From assembly GCA_002778195.1 (NCBI GenBank), contig PCDI01000002.1, positions 1,430,912 to 1,494,911 on the forward strand: a stretch of DNA of 64,000 nt, written 5' to 3'. The notes under the pieces were generated by a model, which saw only the letters and a list, made by a program, of their open reading frames with translations, had not been told where the DNA came from and did not search any database. Made by a program: the position numbers and the translations under genes. Shown piece by piece: positions 45,908 through 57,986 of the stretch; position 1 is the first letter of the stretch, and each line of letters opens with the position of its first letter. This DNA comes from Raffaelea ambrosiae (lineage: Eukaryota > Ascomycota > Sordariomycetes > Ophiostomatales > Ophiostomataceae).

Positions 45908-46574
45908 GGTGGCGGTGGTGGGTTGTCCAGGGGGGGGGCGACGGTGTACGTCGGTGAAGAATGTCTTGTTTTGATACCCAGGAAGAAGTGTGGAGGAGAG
46001 AGAGAGAGACGGCACGGCGACGCCTTGTCCAGCCAGGGGGGGACGTCATTCTTGTACAACAGACAACAAATCTACTCGGCGCAAAGAAGGGACAAGAAAA
46101 GCATCTTGCGGCACATCGTTTTTTTTTTCTTGTTTTTTGTGTTCTATTGGGGGGGGGACATCTTTTTTCAGCTTGGGTTTGCTTGTATTTCCGGACAGGA
46201 TAGTTTCCTTGTATAGCTACATTGTTTGCTACATTGTTCGCAATCGGGGTTGTCTGCGTGATTGTCACGAAAAGAAAGGCTCCCGTCCAAATGTCTCCAG
46301 GAAAAAGAGTACAATATTGCTTGTGCGCCGATCGAGCGGTGTTCTAATACCCGTGCATGCCGCCAGGGCACTGTAAAGACAAAAAATAAAGAGAATGAAT
46401 GGCAAAAATGTAAACGAGAGTGTGGCTCGTTGCGGCCAACAAAAGAAAAAAAAAGAAAAAAAAAAAACAAGCCAACCTTTGCCAAAGCGAGTGAATCATG
46501 GGTGGGTGTGGTTATCTATCCAAACGTGGCATCGTCCCGTTTCCTCAACTTGTCCCCAGGCGCGCTCCTTCTCC
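45908..46574. other. Convergent intergenic region
   Basis: 3' flanks of prp21 and the hypothetical gene at 46575. It has T-rich and G-rich runs (46118-46134, 46148-46157) and nothing coding. Confidence 0.5.
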
Positions 46575-48393
46575 TTACCCGAACACCCGCTCCTCGCGCC
46601 GTTTCGGCGGCGGCGGACGCAGGCGCGTGCGGTCCATCGGACCGGTGCCGTCCTCCTCCAGAACGGGCCCGTCGGGAAGGGAATACCCGATCCCAGCCAC
46701 ATCGCCCCCGACCGGACCACCCACCAACCCCACCGGGCCCCCGATCACCCCGAGGGGGTTGCTCATCTGGGGCCGCGAAGGCGCGTCCTTTTGCAGATCG
46801 TCAAACATGAAGGTCGATGTGTACGTAGGACGCGGAGGACGCGAAGGACGCGGAGACGGAGACGGAGACGGAGATGGAGACGTAGCCGAAGTCTGGTGGC
46901 TGTGCCCGTTCTTTCTGGACAGCCAGGTCGGCAGCGGGCCCAGCGTGTCCCGCTTCTGCTGCTGGACGGCTGCCGTGCTGCGTCCAGACGGAGTCGTCGT
47001 CCCGTCCTGGTCGGTGTCGTCCCAGATGTCCCGCACGTCGCGCAGGCTGCGAGGGCGTGGGGGTGGTAGCGTCGTTGTCGTCGTCGTCGTCGTCGACGAG
47101 GAGGGGACCGCGGGGGCAGCAGGAGCAGCAGCAGCAGCCGTCGTGGACACGGACACGATCCAGGGCGAGGGGCTGACGGAGGCGGCCCCCGGAGAGCCCC
47201 GCGGTGCGATCCCAGGCGATCCCCAGGAAGGGGGGGCGGCACCAGAGGCCCACGAAGGGAGAGGAGAGGCGGACGACGACGCCGCGCGCGGAGACGCTCT
47301 CACCGAGGACGCCGCGCTCCGGCCCCGCCCCTCGATGCACTGGTGCGCCGACTGGATCTCCTGCCGCAGCCCGCCCATGACCGCGCGCGCCTCGGTGATC
47401 TCCTGCGACAGGCGGTGGAACTGCGTGGCCACGTACGGCGCCAGCGCGTAGGCGTCCTGGACCAGCGCCTGGTCCTCGGTCGGGGGAGCCGGCAGGTCGT
47501 AGCTGCTGTGGGGGGGGGGCGCGTCCAGAGGACCCAGAGGACCCAGGGTGCAGTCCTCTCTCTGGAGGGCCGGGGGCTGGCGCGCGCTGAGCGGGCCGCG
47601 GCGGTGGGCCAAGGCCGAGTGTGCGACGGGTGCGACGGGCGGGACGGGCAAGACGCGCGAGGAAAAGCACGACGCGTACGCGTGCCCCACGAGCTCACCG
47701 TCCTCGGGGTCCGTGCTGGCTTCCTCCGGCGGGCCGGGGGGCACGATGTAAAAGGCACGGCGGGCCTGTCCCTGGGAGGGGGGTGGCTGCTGCCCATTGG
47801 GGCCGTCTCCATAGGCCGTGGTTTGCCCATACGGACCCTCTCCATAGGCGGCGGTTTGCCCATACGGACCGTCCCCATAGGCGGCGGTGCTCTGTGACGG
47901 GCATTCGGCGCAGAAACTCGAGGAGGCGGAGTCCGGGTACGGACACCCGGCCGGCCGCTCGCCAGCAAACCGGCCCGCCGTCGGCGCGTTCGGCTGGTCC
48001 CAGTCCGGCATGGACGGGATGCGCACCACACCCGACGCCTTCCATGCGGGCTCCGGGCCGTGCGGGCGCACAGGCTCGTCCGTCGACCCGGCATCAGCCA
48101 CGTTGGCGGCGGTGCCGCTCAGGACCCCATGGCAGCTCTGGATCGTGTCCGCGTGAAGCAGGACCGGACGGTGGGCCACGGTATCGCGCAGGGAGGCGCC
48201 GGCGTCGTCCGGGTCGGAGTCGTACGCCGAGGAGGACGGGGACCAGACGGGACCAGGCGGGACGATGGGCGAGGCATGGAGCTCAAAGGGAGAGTGGGGG
48301 CTGGACGGATTCCGTGTTAGTGCTGGGAGAACCAGACAAGCAGATGGGGAGGGGGGGAGGGGGGGCAAAAGCTTACTTGAAATCGATCGCCAT
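46575..48393 (-). CDS. Disordered hypothetical protein
   Basis: Two exons: complement(46575..48300, 48377..48393), 580 aa. The first coding exon is only 17 nt (MAIDF plus two bases); the splice gives MAIDFNPHSPFELHASPIVP. The protein is mostly Pro/Ser/Thr-rich and disordered, with three tandem AYG[DE]GP[YN]GQT units at about 47808-47890. A short helix or coiled coil lies at about 286-330 (ATQFHRLSQEITEARAVMG, LRQEIQSAHQCIEG), followed by a conserved-looking RSLRDVRDIWDDTDQDG block and a basic end PPPPKRREERVFG. No domain recognised. It may be a scaffold or regulator, but nothing in the sequence decides this. Confidence 0.7.
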
Positions 48394-51273
48394 GATGAGA
48401 GTAGCACGGGGATGGATGCACTGCTGATGGGAGGTGTTGGTGTTGTTTGTGGTGTTGTGGTGCGTGGTAGACGGGAGATGGTACCACAGGAAAGGCATCA
48501 AGACCGAAGAAACAGACAAGCGGGAAAAAGCAAAGAGCAGACGAAGACGTGCAAGACAGACAAGACAGAAAGCAGGAAAAGGCAGATGCAGAGAAAGCCA
48601 AACGGGGGGACGCTCTAATATATCCGTGAAAAATGCTTTGTTGTGTGGGAAGAATGGGGAGGATGGTTGGCCGTGGCGAGAAGAGAAGAGGCTGGAGACA
48701 AAGAAAGGAGAACAAACAAGATATATATACATGTCTGTGTACATCTTTCTTGGTCTCGTGGGAAGAATCAAAGAATGCATTGTTCTTTCCCTCAAACAAC
48801 ACGTCCCGGGGCGCCTTCCAAGCGCCTTTGTCTGCTTCTGGCCGTCGCCTCTCGTCTTGCTCTCCCTCTGTTGTGACGGGCCCAAGCCCGCCTGCTCCGT
48901 CCCCTCGTGGCCGCCCTTCTCCTGGCCCGATCCATACGCACGGCGCCTAGTCATCGAGTCGGTGCTCTGTCAAGGCCGGTGCAGGCCCATCTCTCTCTCC
49001 TTGAGACCCCGCGGCCCCAAGGCGTTGCCTTGCCTGGTCCATGGCGAAGGTCGTGAGGATCCGTGTTCACCAGTCTTGTCCACCAACAGACATCCTTTTT
49101 TTCGAAACGCAGGCAGCGTCGAGCGCCTGGCCAGGCCAGGCTTCCCTCTTGACCGTGCTCGGCGGCTGGTCTCGATGCCTCGGCGGCTTCAGGCTCCTGG
49201 CCAGACCAGGACACCCTCTTGTCTTGATACCGCAACGCCTCCCAGAGAAGGCGGGCCGCCCTTTCTTTTTTGTTTTTTGTCCACCTCAGGAGCTGTATCA
49301 AGATTTGGGGGCCGAAGAAGAAGGACGACGCAGAGCAGGGTAGGGGCCAACCCCGACAAGGTCCTGCGGCGGCCCGTTGCAATATCGAATCATATCGGCT
49401 TTCCCTAGTGAACCATGATTGACAGCCCACCCCGGACAGGCTCCATCGGCCATGTGGTCGTCAAAGAAGGTCTTCTATCCCGGTGTGGCTGTCACAAGGA
49501 GAAGCAAAGGCGGACAGCAATGGAGGTCAGGGGGCAGAGAAGACCGACCGCCCAAGACCCAAACGATGGACCGAAATAGGAAATCGCCAGACGGGTCTTG
49601 AAACATTCGGTTTTGTATATATGTGTACATCATGAAACAGCTCAAGAACAGGCGACAAACAAGGTGCTGATGGAAAGCTGGGCAGGCGAGCTCTAAGCGC
49701 CGTGCATGAACCAGGGAGGGGGGGGACCTGTTTTGGCGGCCCAAAGTCGGCCGCACAGAGCCGTTCTGCAGGGAGCTATGAGCTGCAAAGGCATGGAAAG
49801 ACGCACCGAAGACGCAGAGAACATGCAGTGTGGGTAGCGGGAATGCAGGCGGCTAATCCCACAACCATCCCCCCACACCAGAAAAAGGCCCATCCCGCAA
49901 ACCCATAGGCACCCTATGGTGGCTCAAGGTAGCCCCGGGTCGTCGATGTAGGCCTGCGAACGAGTGGCAGCGAAGGGGAACATGTATCAAACTGGAGACG
50001 CTTCTGGGGCAAGTTTCTTCTCCTCTGATGGCATCGCTGCATCTTCTGGGTCTGGCTCTGGGTTGGGTTCTGCTTCGCGCTGTCGGGCTTTCGCGATAAT
50101 GCCTCGGCTCTGTCGACTGTCGGAAATCTCACGATGCCAACTCCTTCCAAACCAGGTTCTTGGTGTCGTGCCTGTCACTGCTTGGCCATCAAACAGACCA
50201 GAAACCAGAAACGGGTTGCCCAGAACAATGACCAAACATGGCCGGGCATGACTCACCATGACCAGATGTTGACCTTCTGGGAACCACACCCACCGCCATG
50301 TGCACTGCATGGCCATCTGTGATTCGTGGCATTCATCAGGCTCACCTTGAAAAACCTGGGGCTCTCTGTTTCGTGCCATGGCCATGGGACGGACCCAGAG
50401 CTCCGTGCAGGGGCGAAGACGAAAAAGAGGCGATGACAAGTACGAACTAGTTACTTTGTATGTAATACAAGAAAATCCGAGCTAAACAGGCACAGTTTAG
50501 AATGTCACCCAACCCCTGCGCGACAAGCGCTTAGACAAAACCTCAGAACATCGATATTTAGAATCTCGTTCCCTGCCGGAAGAGGCAATTACTTAGCCAG
50601 CCCAGAAAAGAAAAGAAGAAAAAAAACACAAGGCCCCTGCCAGAAACGAGGCGCTTAAACACCGTCTGCCCAGAGAGCATGATTTCCTCTTCCAAACAAA
50701 GCGCTTAATAGACAAATATCAAAAACTATCAGGGGCACACCAAAAAAACAGATCAACTCCTGTTCGCCTAGGCCATCTAACTCGTCCTTCATAATCTCCC
50801 ACGTCTAGTACAAATACAGAGCAATTAACGAGATCAGCCATGGGAGCTTGCTTTTCTTATGATACAGAACAACGGTTTCCTGTAGACGCCTTGCATATGC
50901 ATACAAGCAAAGCCAGTAGCAGAAGAAAAAAATAAGAGCAAAATGACGTGGTGAGAAGGCCAGCAAAATAGACAATAGACGCAAAAACCAGACAAGAAAA
51001 AAGCTGCCAGAAATAACAACAAATACACGGTGGAGTAATTCAAAGAGGGCAAAAAAAAATAAAAAAAAATTCAAGAATCCTTCAAACATGGCGGTTAAAA
51101 CTTCATCGTCAGCCCCACCACTGGGCTTTGTCCGGGCGGCTCATACGCCCTGGAGAAGGCTGTTGAAACACTTCTCGAAGCATATGACCACCCATATCGT
51201 GTTTCTTCCATAGCATCACACCCTAGGTAAGCGGTCTGCGTTTGGGCTTTTTCTTTTGGATGTTTCCAACATT
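48394..51273. other. Intergenic region with no recognised gene
   Basis: 2.9 kb with the promoter of the hypothetical gene on the left and the 3' flank of the ASH1-like gene on the right. A 150-aa minus-strand ORF (49987-50439) and a 324-aa plus-strand frame (48434-49408) have no domain and unusual composition (many Trp/Cys) and are not called. 50430-51100 is AT-rich. Confidence 0.5.
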
Positions 51274-54200
51274 CTACTGCGCCGCAATGCTAGAGGCGCT
51301 GGGCGCGACATGGATCACATCCTCGGCGGAATCAGAATCTGTCGCCTGATCCAGGCCGGACAGCACTGCCTGGCCTGCCAGTTGGGTGGGAGCCACGGCC
51401 AGTGGTGGAGTTGTCGCCACCGTGGTGGACGTCGATGGGCTCGGCGTAGGCTCCATCGCAGCCACCGCCGGCCGTTCGGCTGCCTTGCGTCCAGAGTTCG
51501 CTAGCAGCGGAAAACTCAGCTTCTGCTGAATCAAGTTCGATCCTCCGAGTGCCTTGCCCGCCTTGCGTGCTGGCGATGCTGCTGTCTTTGCTGGTGTGGA
51601 CGCAACACTTGCCGTGGCCTCTGCCGTCAGCTGTGATGTGACAAGGGCAGACACTTGCGCCGTTGCTGAGACAGCGTCCTCTGTTGTCATGTCCACGTCG
51701 CCCGCATCGCCCGCATCGCCCGCATCGCCCGCGTTACTCGCATCGCCCGTCTCCTTTACCACTGCACTGGGCTTAGCAACTCTTTTCACTGTTCTGCCTG
51801 CCGAGGCTTTCCCGGCTGCCTTTACACCTTTCGCTGTCTTCACGACAACTTTGGTTATGGTCTTTGTTGCTTTCGTGGCCTTTGTAGTCTTTGCCGTTCC
51901 CTTCGCAGCCTTGGCCTTGGCTAGCTCCCCCTTGGGCTTAGGCTTAGGACCCGGCTTGCGCCGCACTTTCAGCGTGGTGTCTGTCGTCTGTTTGGATGCG
52001 CTCGCTGATTTCTTTGATCCTGCTGCTGTCGCTGCCGCTGTTGCTTTGCCGACCCGCTTCGCAACGGCCGTCGCCATTGCAGACGCCTTCTTGGCCGAGG
52101 CAGACTTGGGCGCCATCTTCGCAATCTTCTCCGCTGTTTTGGCTGCTTTTGCGGCTTCCTTAGCCGCCTTGGCTACAGCCCGGGCCATAGGCGTGGCCCT
52201 GGAAGGCGAATCGATGTCGGCCCCTGCCGCCGCCGCGATCGGAGGTGTCGTTGCTCTCTTCTTGGCTCCACCTGGCAGTGCCTTTCTGCCAGCGCTCTTC
52301 GCCGAGGAAGTCTTCACAGATGCCGTCGTGGTCTTCGCGGCCTTGAGCCCCTTGGGTGTCTTTGTGACTTTCACACCCCGGGCGGCCTTGACGGCTTTGG
52401 TGCCTTTCGCATCCTTCACGCCCTTGCCCTTGGTGGTCTTGGTGGCCTTGGTGGCCTTGGTGGCCTTGGTGGCCTTGGTGGCCTTGGTGGGTTTGGCAGC
52501 CACTTTGACGGTTTTGACGGCCTTCGCAGCTTTTGCAGCCTTCGCAGCAGTCGCCGCCTTGGATGGTCGTCCAGGCTTGCCCGTCCGACCAGACTTTACA
52601 ACTTTTCCAGGCTTTGTTCCTTTGGCTGCCTTGGTAGCATTGGTTGTCTTCCGCTCGGCTTTGGCGGCCCTGGCCGTCCGTGCCTCTTTGGCTGCGGCCT
52701 TGGCCTTGTTCGCCGCCTTGAGCTGTCTCTCGGCCTTGGCTTTGAGCGCTGCCAGCGCGGCCTTGGTAGTCGTCACCTTTTTTGGCGCCGAAGGTTTCCG
52801 GCCGGCCTTGCCCGCCGGGCCTGCCGTCGATGCAGACGACCCGCGGGCTTTCTTCGATGCTGGACCAGCAGATCCGGCACCCTCGTCGTCGTCCAGGCTG
52901 TAAGCATCTCGCTTCCGTTTCTTCGATTTGGCTGTCTTTGATGACGAACCGGCCTTGCCCTTTCCTTTTGCTTTCTCTGCTGCCGCTTTCTCGGCAGCTG
53001 CTTTCGACTGGGACTTGTCGCTCTTCCGCGGTCCGAGAACGCCGCGGCAGTTCTCACTCCCGCACAGGCACACCTGCACATTCTTGGACGAGTACGGATC
53101 GAAATTGTAATCATAGGTGAGTTCCTCGCCAGTCATAATGGGTCTGTCTCCGGCAAAAAGAGCGATGCGTGGCTGGCCAGAAACAATCCACTTAATCATG
53201 CGGCAGTTTGGAGAGCACGAATGGTTCACAAAACGAGCGATGCTACCGCTGGTTCCGTCGATGATGAGCGATTGGTCAAACGACATCAAGTAGTAGCACT
53301 ATAATGAGGAAAGCAAATGCGGTCAGTACATCACCGGGATGTCAATTCGACTTGAGCAGGAATTCCCGCAACTCACAGCGTTGTTTTTGTACAGCTCGTT
53401 CATGCGACGGTCAGATTCCTCTTCCGTGATGATCTCGCCAATGTACTCCATGATGATCTGGCCTGGCCGGAAGGACCGGCTGGCGCGGATACCGTGGCCA
53501 CGGTTGGGTGTCTTGAACACCTCAACACCAATGTGGAAGGGGTTCTTTGAAGCCGTGCGCTCTGCCAGCCGTTGGAACTCGCGGTTGTGGCAGCGCTCAC
53601 GGCCCACATTGCAGTTCATGTCGTCGCATTCGTACAGCATGATACGGTTCTGGCAGTCCTCGTCACAGCCCGTCTCAGGCTTGCAAACACATTTGGACTG
53701 GAAGTCATCATAATGAGGGTTCTTTTTCCAAATGGCATGTGCTTCACCAACAAAACGGTCTAGGGAGTAAAAGGCGAGAGGTCAGCAAAGTTGATACGGT
53801 AGACATGGTTGAGCCGTGTGTGGCCTGAACGTTTTAAATACTGTAGCATCGCTGGTGCCGACGCATGGTGCAAAGGGAAATGCTCACTCTTGCTGAATCT
53901 CCCGTACTTGACAGGCTTGGGCTGGCCAGGAGGCAGTGGGTTGAAGACGTCGTAGGGCAATTTGAAGTCGGCACCCTGCAGAAGTTGGCGCATTCCGTTG
54001 AACATGGGGATGCGCAACGTATTGTTGGGTGGTTCCTTCTTCATGAGTTCCGGGAACTTGGCCATTGCCTTCCTCTCGGCGGCAGTCAGGCCTACAGTCG
54101 GCTTGTCAGGAGTCGGCTGGCCGGCATAGAGGCCTTTTGTGAGCCACTTTTTGACGCGTCTCTGACCCGGCTGTAATCCGTCGGCCCCGGGGCCTTCTTT

Positions 54201-55652
54201 CGCATCGTCTGCTGCCTCTGTGGCGTCGGTCTTTGTCTTGCCATCGGCGGTTTGCTCAGCAGCAGCTTTCTTGCGGGCATCCGTCGCCTTCTTCGCCTTA
54301 GCCTTGGGGTCAACGAGGATCTCGCCCTTGGCGTTGGCAGGCACGTATTTTCCATTGCTCCAGACCGTGTAGACAACCGGCTTTTCGTCGATGTGGGCGA
54401 ACTCTTTGGTGTCCTGAAGGCGGCGAAGCTCCCGGGGCACATTAGACGGCTTGGGGTCCAACGCTCGTCGGCCGCGTTTGCCGAGTGTGGAGGCTGGAGG
54501 GTTGGGGCTCGCATTCGTTGTGTTGGAGTGGCGCGTGACGCGTTTTTCGACAGCCGCTGCCGCCTTCGCCGTCTTGGCCGACGGCTTTGTAGCCTTCTTG
54601 GCCGCCGCTGCTGCCTTGACGGCTGCTGCCTTGGCTGCGATCTTGGCCTGGGCCTTGGCTGCCCTCGACGACTGCACAGGCTCGGGTGGTGGCTTCGGTT
54701 TGGCCAGGCGAGCCATTCTCACGGGTCGGCGGGCGGCAATGGTGTCTGGCCCAGCGCTTGGAGCAGGTGAGGCTTGGGCGGACATGGTGCTCAGGTCTGC
54801 GAGAACGCCGCGCATAGACGGCGAGTCGTTTGCTGCGGGCACATTGTTTGCGCCGTTGGAGGAGTCGGCTACGTCGGTTTCACGCAGAGCAGGGGGCTCG
54901 GCCATGTCTGCATCTGCACTGTCCATCGCCATGGCTTCTTCAGCCACCTGGGATGAGGCGTCTGGTGTTTGCGTTTGTGCGATAGCGTCAGGGGCGTCAG
55001 GGGCGTCACCCATTTCCACGTCTTCCGCCACGACGGCTTCAGTGGAGGCGGCAACGACCACGTCTGCCACTTCGACCGCGTCTGCTGATTCCGGTGTCGG
55101 CACTGGCGCATCTTCCATGGCCAGGGGCGCGTCAACGACCTCAATCGCCTGTGGTGGAGAAATTGGCCGCACTTCTGGGGAGGCGGCAAGCAGCGAGTCG
55201 ATGGCTAGGCGGCTGGCGCGCTCGGAGGCGGATGGTGTCTGCGTAGAGTCCTTGGGGAGATCGCCCGCAGCTGGCTGGGCCATGGACACGTCGTCGTGCG
55301 GGCTGGCCACGTCGGCTGCGGCTTGAGGAAGCGGTGTCCTTGGAGGCGAGAAGGGAGTGAGAGCGGCGGTATCCGACAGAATGGGCCCAGACGCTATCGT
55401 GGCGGCAGCGGCGGATGCTACGGCGACGCCGCTGGCCTCGGGCTTCGGGCCGTGCGAGCCATTGCTGTAAGTAGACGCGGGTGTGGACTTGGCGGACTCG
55501 TTGGGGTTAGAGAACACTGGCACGTCTGAGATGCCGACCTCGACCGGACTCTCCTCCTTTAGAAGAGGAGGCATTGCTTCCGGGGGTCTGTGGCGACGCG
55601 TCAGTATTTGGCCTAGAGAGGAAGAGGCGATGACGGAGAGCATGGCGCGCAA
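51274..55652 (-). CDS. ash1: ASH1-type SET-domain histone H3K36 methyltransferase with KA-rich tail
   Basis: Three exons: complement(51274..53298, 53377..53759, 53888..55652), up to 1390 aa. The N-terminal half is disordered and Ala/Asp-rich with an Ala/Lys block. The first splice (AAGA/GTGAGC to CCCTAG) reads GRFSKNRFVGEAHAIWKKNP. AWS: CVCKPETGCDEDCQNR, then CDDMNCNVGRERCHNREFQR. SET: GHGIRASRSFRPGQIIMEYI, CYYLMSFDQSLIIDGT, RFVNHSCSPNCRM (about 740), GEELTYDYNFDP. Post-SET: CLCGSENCRGVLG (about 791). After it come about 590 residues, largely Lys/Ala/Thr/Pro repeats like histone H1. Fungal ASH1 deposits H3K36me in silent, low-expressed chromatin. No bromo, PHD or BAH domain is visible, unlike animal ASH1L. 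Start uncertain: 55652, 55643 or 55574. Confidence 0.92.
52438..52491 (-). repeat. 9-bp repeat encoding Lys-Ala-Thr units in ash1
   Basis: Six copies of GGCCTTGGT on the plus strand read as KAT tripeptides on the coding strand. A second 9-bp array at 51698-51732 encodes GDA units. Confidence 0.85.
53760..53887 (-). other. Intron of ash1 that remains in frame for most of its length
   Basis: The unspliced frame runs on for about 42 codons and stops at the TAG of the acceptor itself. Splicing GTGAGC to CCCTAG joins GRFSK to NRFVGEAHA, which matches the family. Without splicing the protein would end before the AWS-SET core. Confidence 0.75.
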
Positions 55653-56634
55653 AAGTGTGTGTCAGAGGGAGGGAGACAGAGAGAGAAGGGAAGGGGGGAG
55701 ATAGAGGGGAGAGAGCGCGAGAAGACGAGGACGAAGCAGCAGCAGCAGCAGCAGCAGCTCGGAGGTGTTCTGTTGTCTTTTGTGTCTTTTCTTCTTTTGT
55801 TCGTGTTTGCGGCGGCTAAGCCGTTTTTTTTTTGTCTGGCGCGCGCGCTGAAGCTGCTGCGTCTGTCACATACGCGCCTGGCGGCTCTGCTGCCTGCGTT
55901 CCAGCCCGGGTCTCTCTGTTCTGTCCTGCTGTTCTCGTGTCCTGGTGATGAACTCGTGGTGCCTGGGGCAATTCGAGGTTGGGCAGGCAAAAAGACGCGT
56001 CCAATAGGCAGTGTGACTGGATAGTCGCGGTTTGGGAGAGTTGTGGAGGGGTGTCAGGTTGACAACACTGGCTGCTAACACGCGAAAATAGGGCCAGGGG
56101 TAATGGGCGTTGATTGGAATCAGAAGAAGAGAAAAAAGAAAAAAAGCAAAAAAAAAAAATTACCGGGATGCCGGCACGTACACAATGCAGTCCCCCATAG
56201 AGTGAGAAAAAGAGAGGAAGCGAAGGAGACGAGGAATTGAGGAATTCTCACAAAAGCCCCCCCCCCAAAAAAGGAAAAGAGTCGACAGACAGCACGAGAG
56301 GAGGATGGGAAATGAAAAGGGAAGGCGCGAGGCGTGGCAGGGAAGGAAGGAAAAGGGTGGGAAGGAAGGGAACAACGACAATCCGTGTCGCGTCAACAAT
56401 AAACGGCTGTAGCAGGAAAGAGCGAGCGATAATAGCTTACACCACTTTGTCCAGAAGGGAAAGGGACCGGCGCAAGGAAGGAGCAATGACGCTGGATATG
56501 TGGCTTGCGCGCGTGTGCTGGGCGCGGACAGGGAGGGGCGAGATGTGAGGGTGTGGCTTGATAACAAAAAGCAAGCAGGAGCCCAGCCAGAGGCGCTGCA
56601 CAGACTGGCTGTTGGTGCCGTAGCAGCGTGTGAA

Positions 56635-56656
56635 GGGGGGGGGGGGGGGGGGGGGG
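56635..56656. repeat. Uninterrupted 22-nt guanine run
   Basis: G22 on the plus strand, the longest homopolymer of G or C in the window. It could form a G-quadruplex or be an assembly length error. Confidence 0.85.
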
Positions 56657-57951
56657 ATATGAAATGACCGGGTTCGACGCGTGGAGACTAGTGCAAGGAC
56701 GTCGAGTAAACGAAGGGGGCTCGTGGGGATCCCAGGCGAGGGGAGTAAGCCAAACTAGGCTGGCGGCGTGGATTTTTCGGGTTTGCCTGGGATTGTGTGC
56801 TCTGACGTGGACAGGGGTGGCCAAAGGGCAGGCGAGCAGAGACGGAGGGCATCACGAAACAGAGGGGATGACGAAAGACGACAGGTGCTAAAAGTGTTCT
56901 CTTACCAGAGACAGTGCGAGAGTGCGGGCCTCGCAGTGTATGCAGAGGATGCAGAGGGTGGCGATGTTGCGATGTTTGCTCGAGCTTGTTCGGGACTTGT
57001 GTGAGGGCTGGCGCCAGGAGAGGGGAGCAGAACGAGGCCAGTCAGTCGGGCGGGAAACGAGGAGACAATACGGTGTAGAAACTTCAAAGCAGGCTCTGGC
57101 GATGGGCGGCGTGCGGGTGGCTTGTTGGGCGGGAGCCGGATGCGGTGTGCTCTGTTGTCCGTTTGCCGTTATGCGGTGTAGTCGTTTTGTGTCTGGAATG
57201 AGACACGAAGGGGGGGGGGGGGAGAAGACCGGTTTAGGGTCGAACGAAGGTCAAAGGTCAAAGGTCCAAAAAGGTCCGATGGTCGAGGCCAGCCAAGCAG
57301 GAGACGTCGTCCGGGCGCCAGAAAGGTGGCAATACGACCACGCTGGCGCGGGCTTGCGTTTTTATTTCCCTTTTGGCCCTCGTGCTAATAGTCGGGCACG
57401 GCAGAGTGATATCGCGGCGGACCAGCTGGCAGGGCAGGAGGATGACTATGGCAGGATGATTGTGCTTGTTGTGAGATTTGCAAAACCGGAAAAGGGGGGA
57501 GAGGAGCCAATGGGGAGCGAGGTGAGCGAGAAGAAGGGTTGTTGGAGGGAATATTGCCTCGCGGGCAGATCCAAGGCCAAAAAAAAATTAAAGCACGAAA
57601 GGACTCAGCCAGCCGGGCCGCTCTAGCTCGGGAGGCGGGATGGGGAGAGCGGGTGCAGGCCAGAGGAGGGCAGCGAGGCGTGAGACGAAGGAAGGAGGCT
57701 AAGAGTTGACAAGAGGAGGCGAGTGGGTGTTGCTGAGTGGGTGTGTCGTCGAGGAGGAGCAGTCGAGAGGGAGCAATCAAGAGGGAGCAGTTGACGGGCA
57801 GGGCAGTTGACGAGCAGAGGCCACAAGGGCGGAGAGGGTCGTGCCCGGACACGGTGTTGGGATGCTGGGGCGGATGGCCGTTTCTGAGGCCCGTCTCGTG
57901 CGTTGGTCTGGCGTTGTTGTTGTTGTTGTTCTTGCCAGACAAGTCGTTTTC

Positions 57952-57986
57952 CTCTCTGGTCTCTCTGGTCTCTCTGGTCTCTCTGG
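57952..57986. repeat. 9-bp CTCTCTGGT tandem array
   Basis: About four copies, the last one degenerate (CTCTCTGGC). Confidence 0.8.

Noticed and set aside
48434..49408. 324-aa plus-strand ORF
   Set aside because: No domain, no splice support, composition rich in Arg, Cys and Trp, and it overlaps the promoter and leader of the 46575-48393 gene.
49987..50439. 150-aa minus-strand ORF
   Set aside because: Somewhat protein-like, but no family, no intron evidence and a competing frame on the other strand.
53760..53890. Treating the N-terminal half (53760-55652) and the SET half (51274-53713) as separate genes
   Set aside because: A GTGAGC-CCCTAG intron joins them in frame and gives the conserved sequence before the AWS domain.
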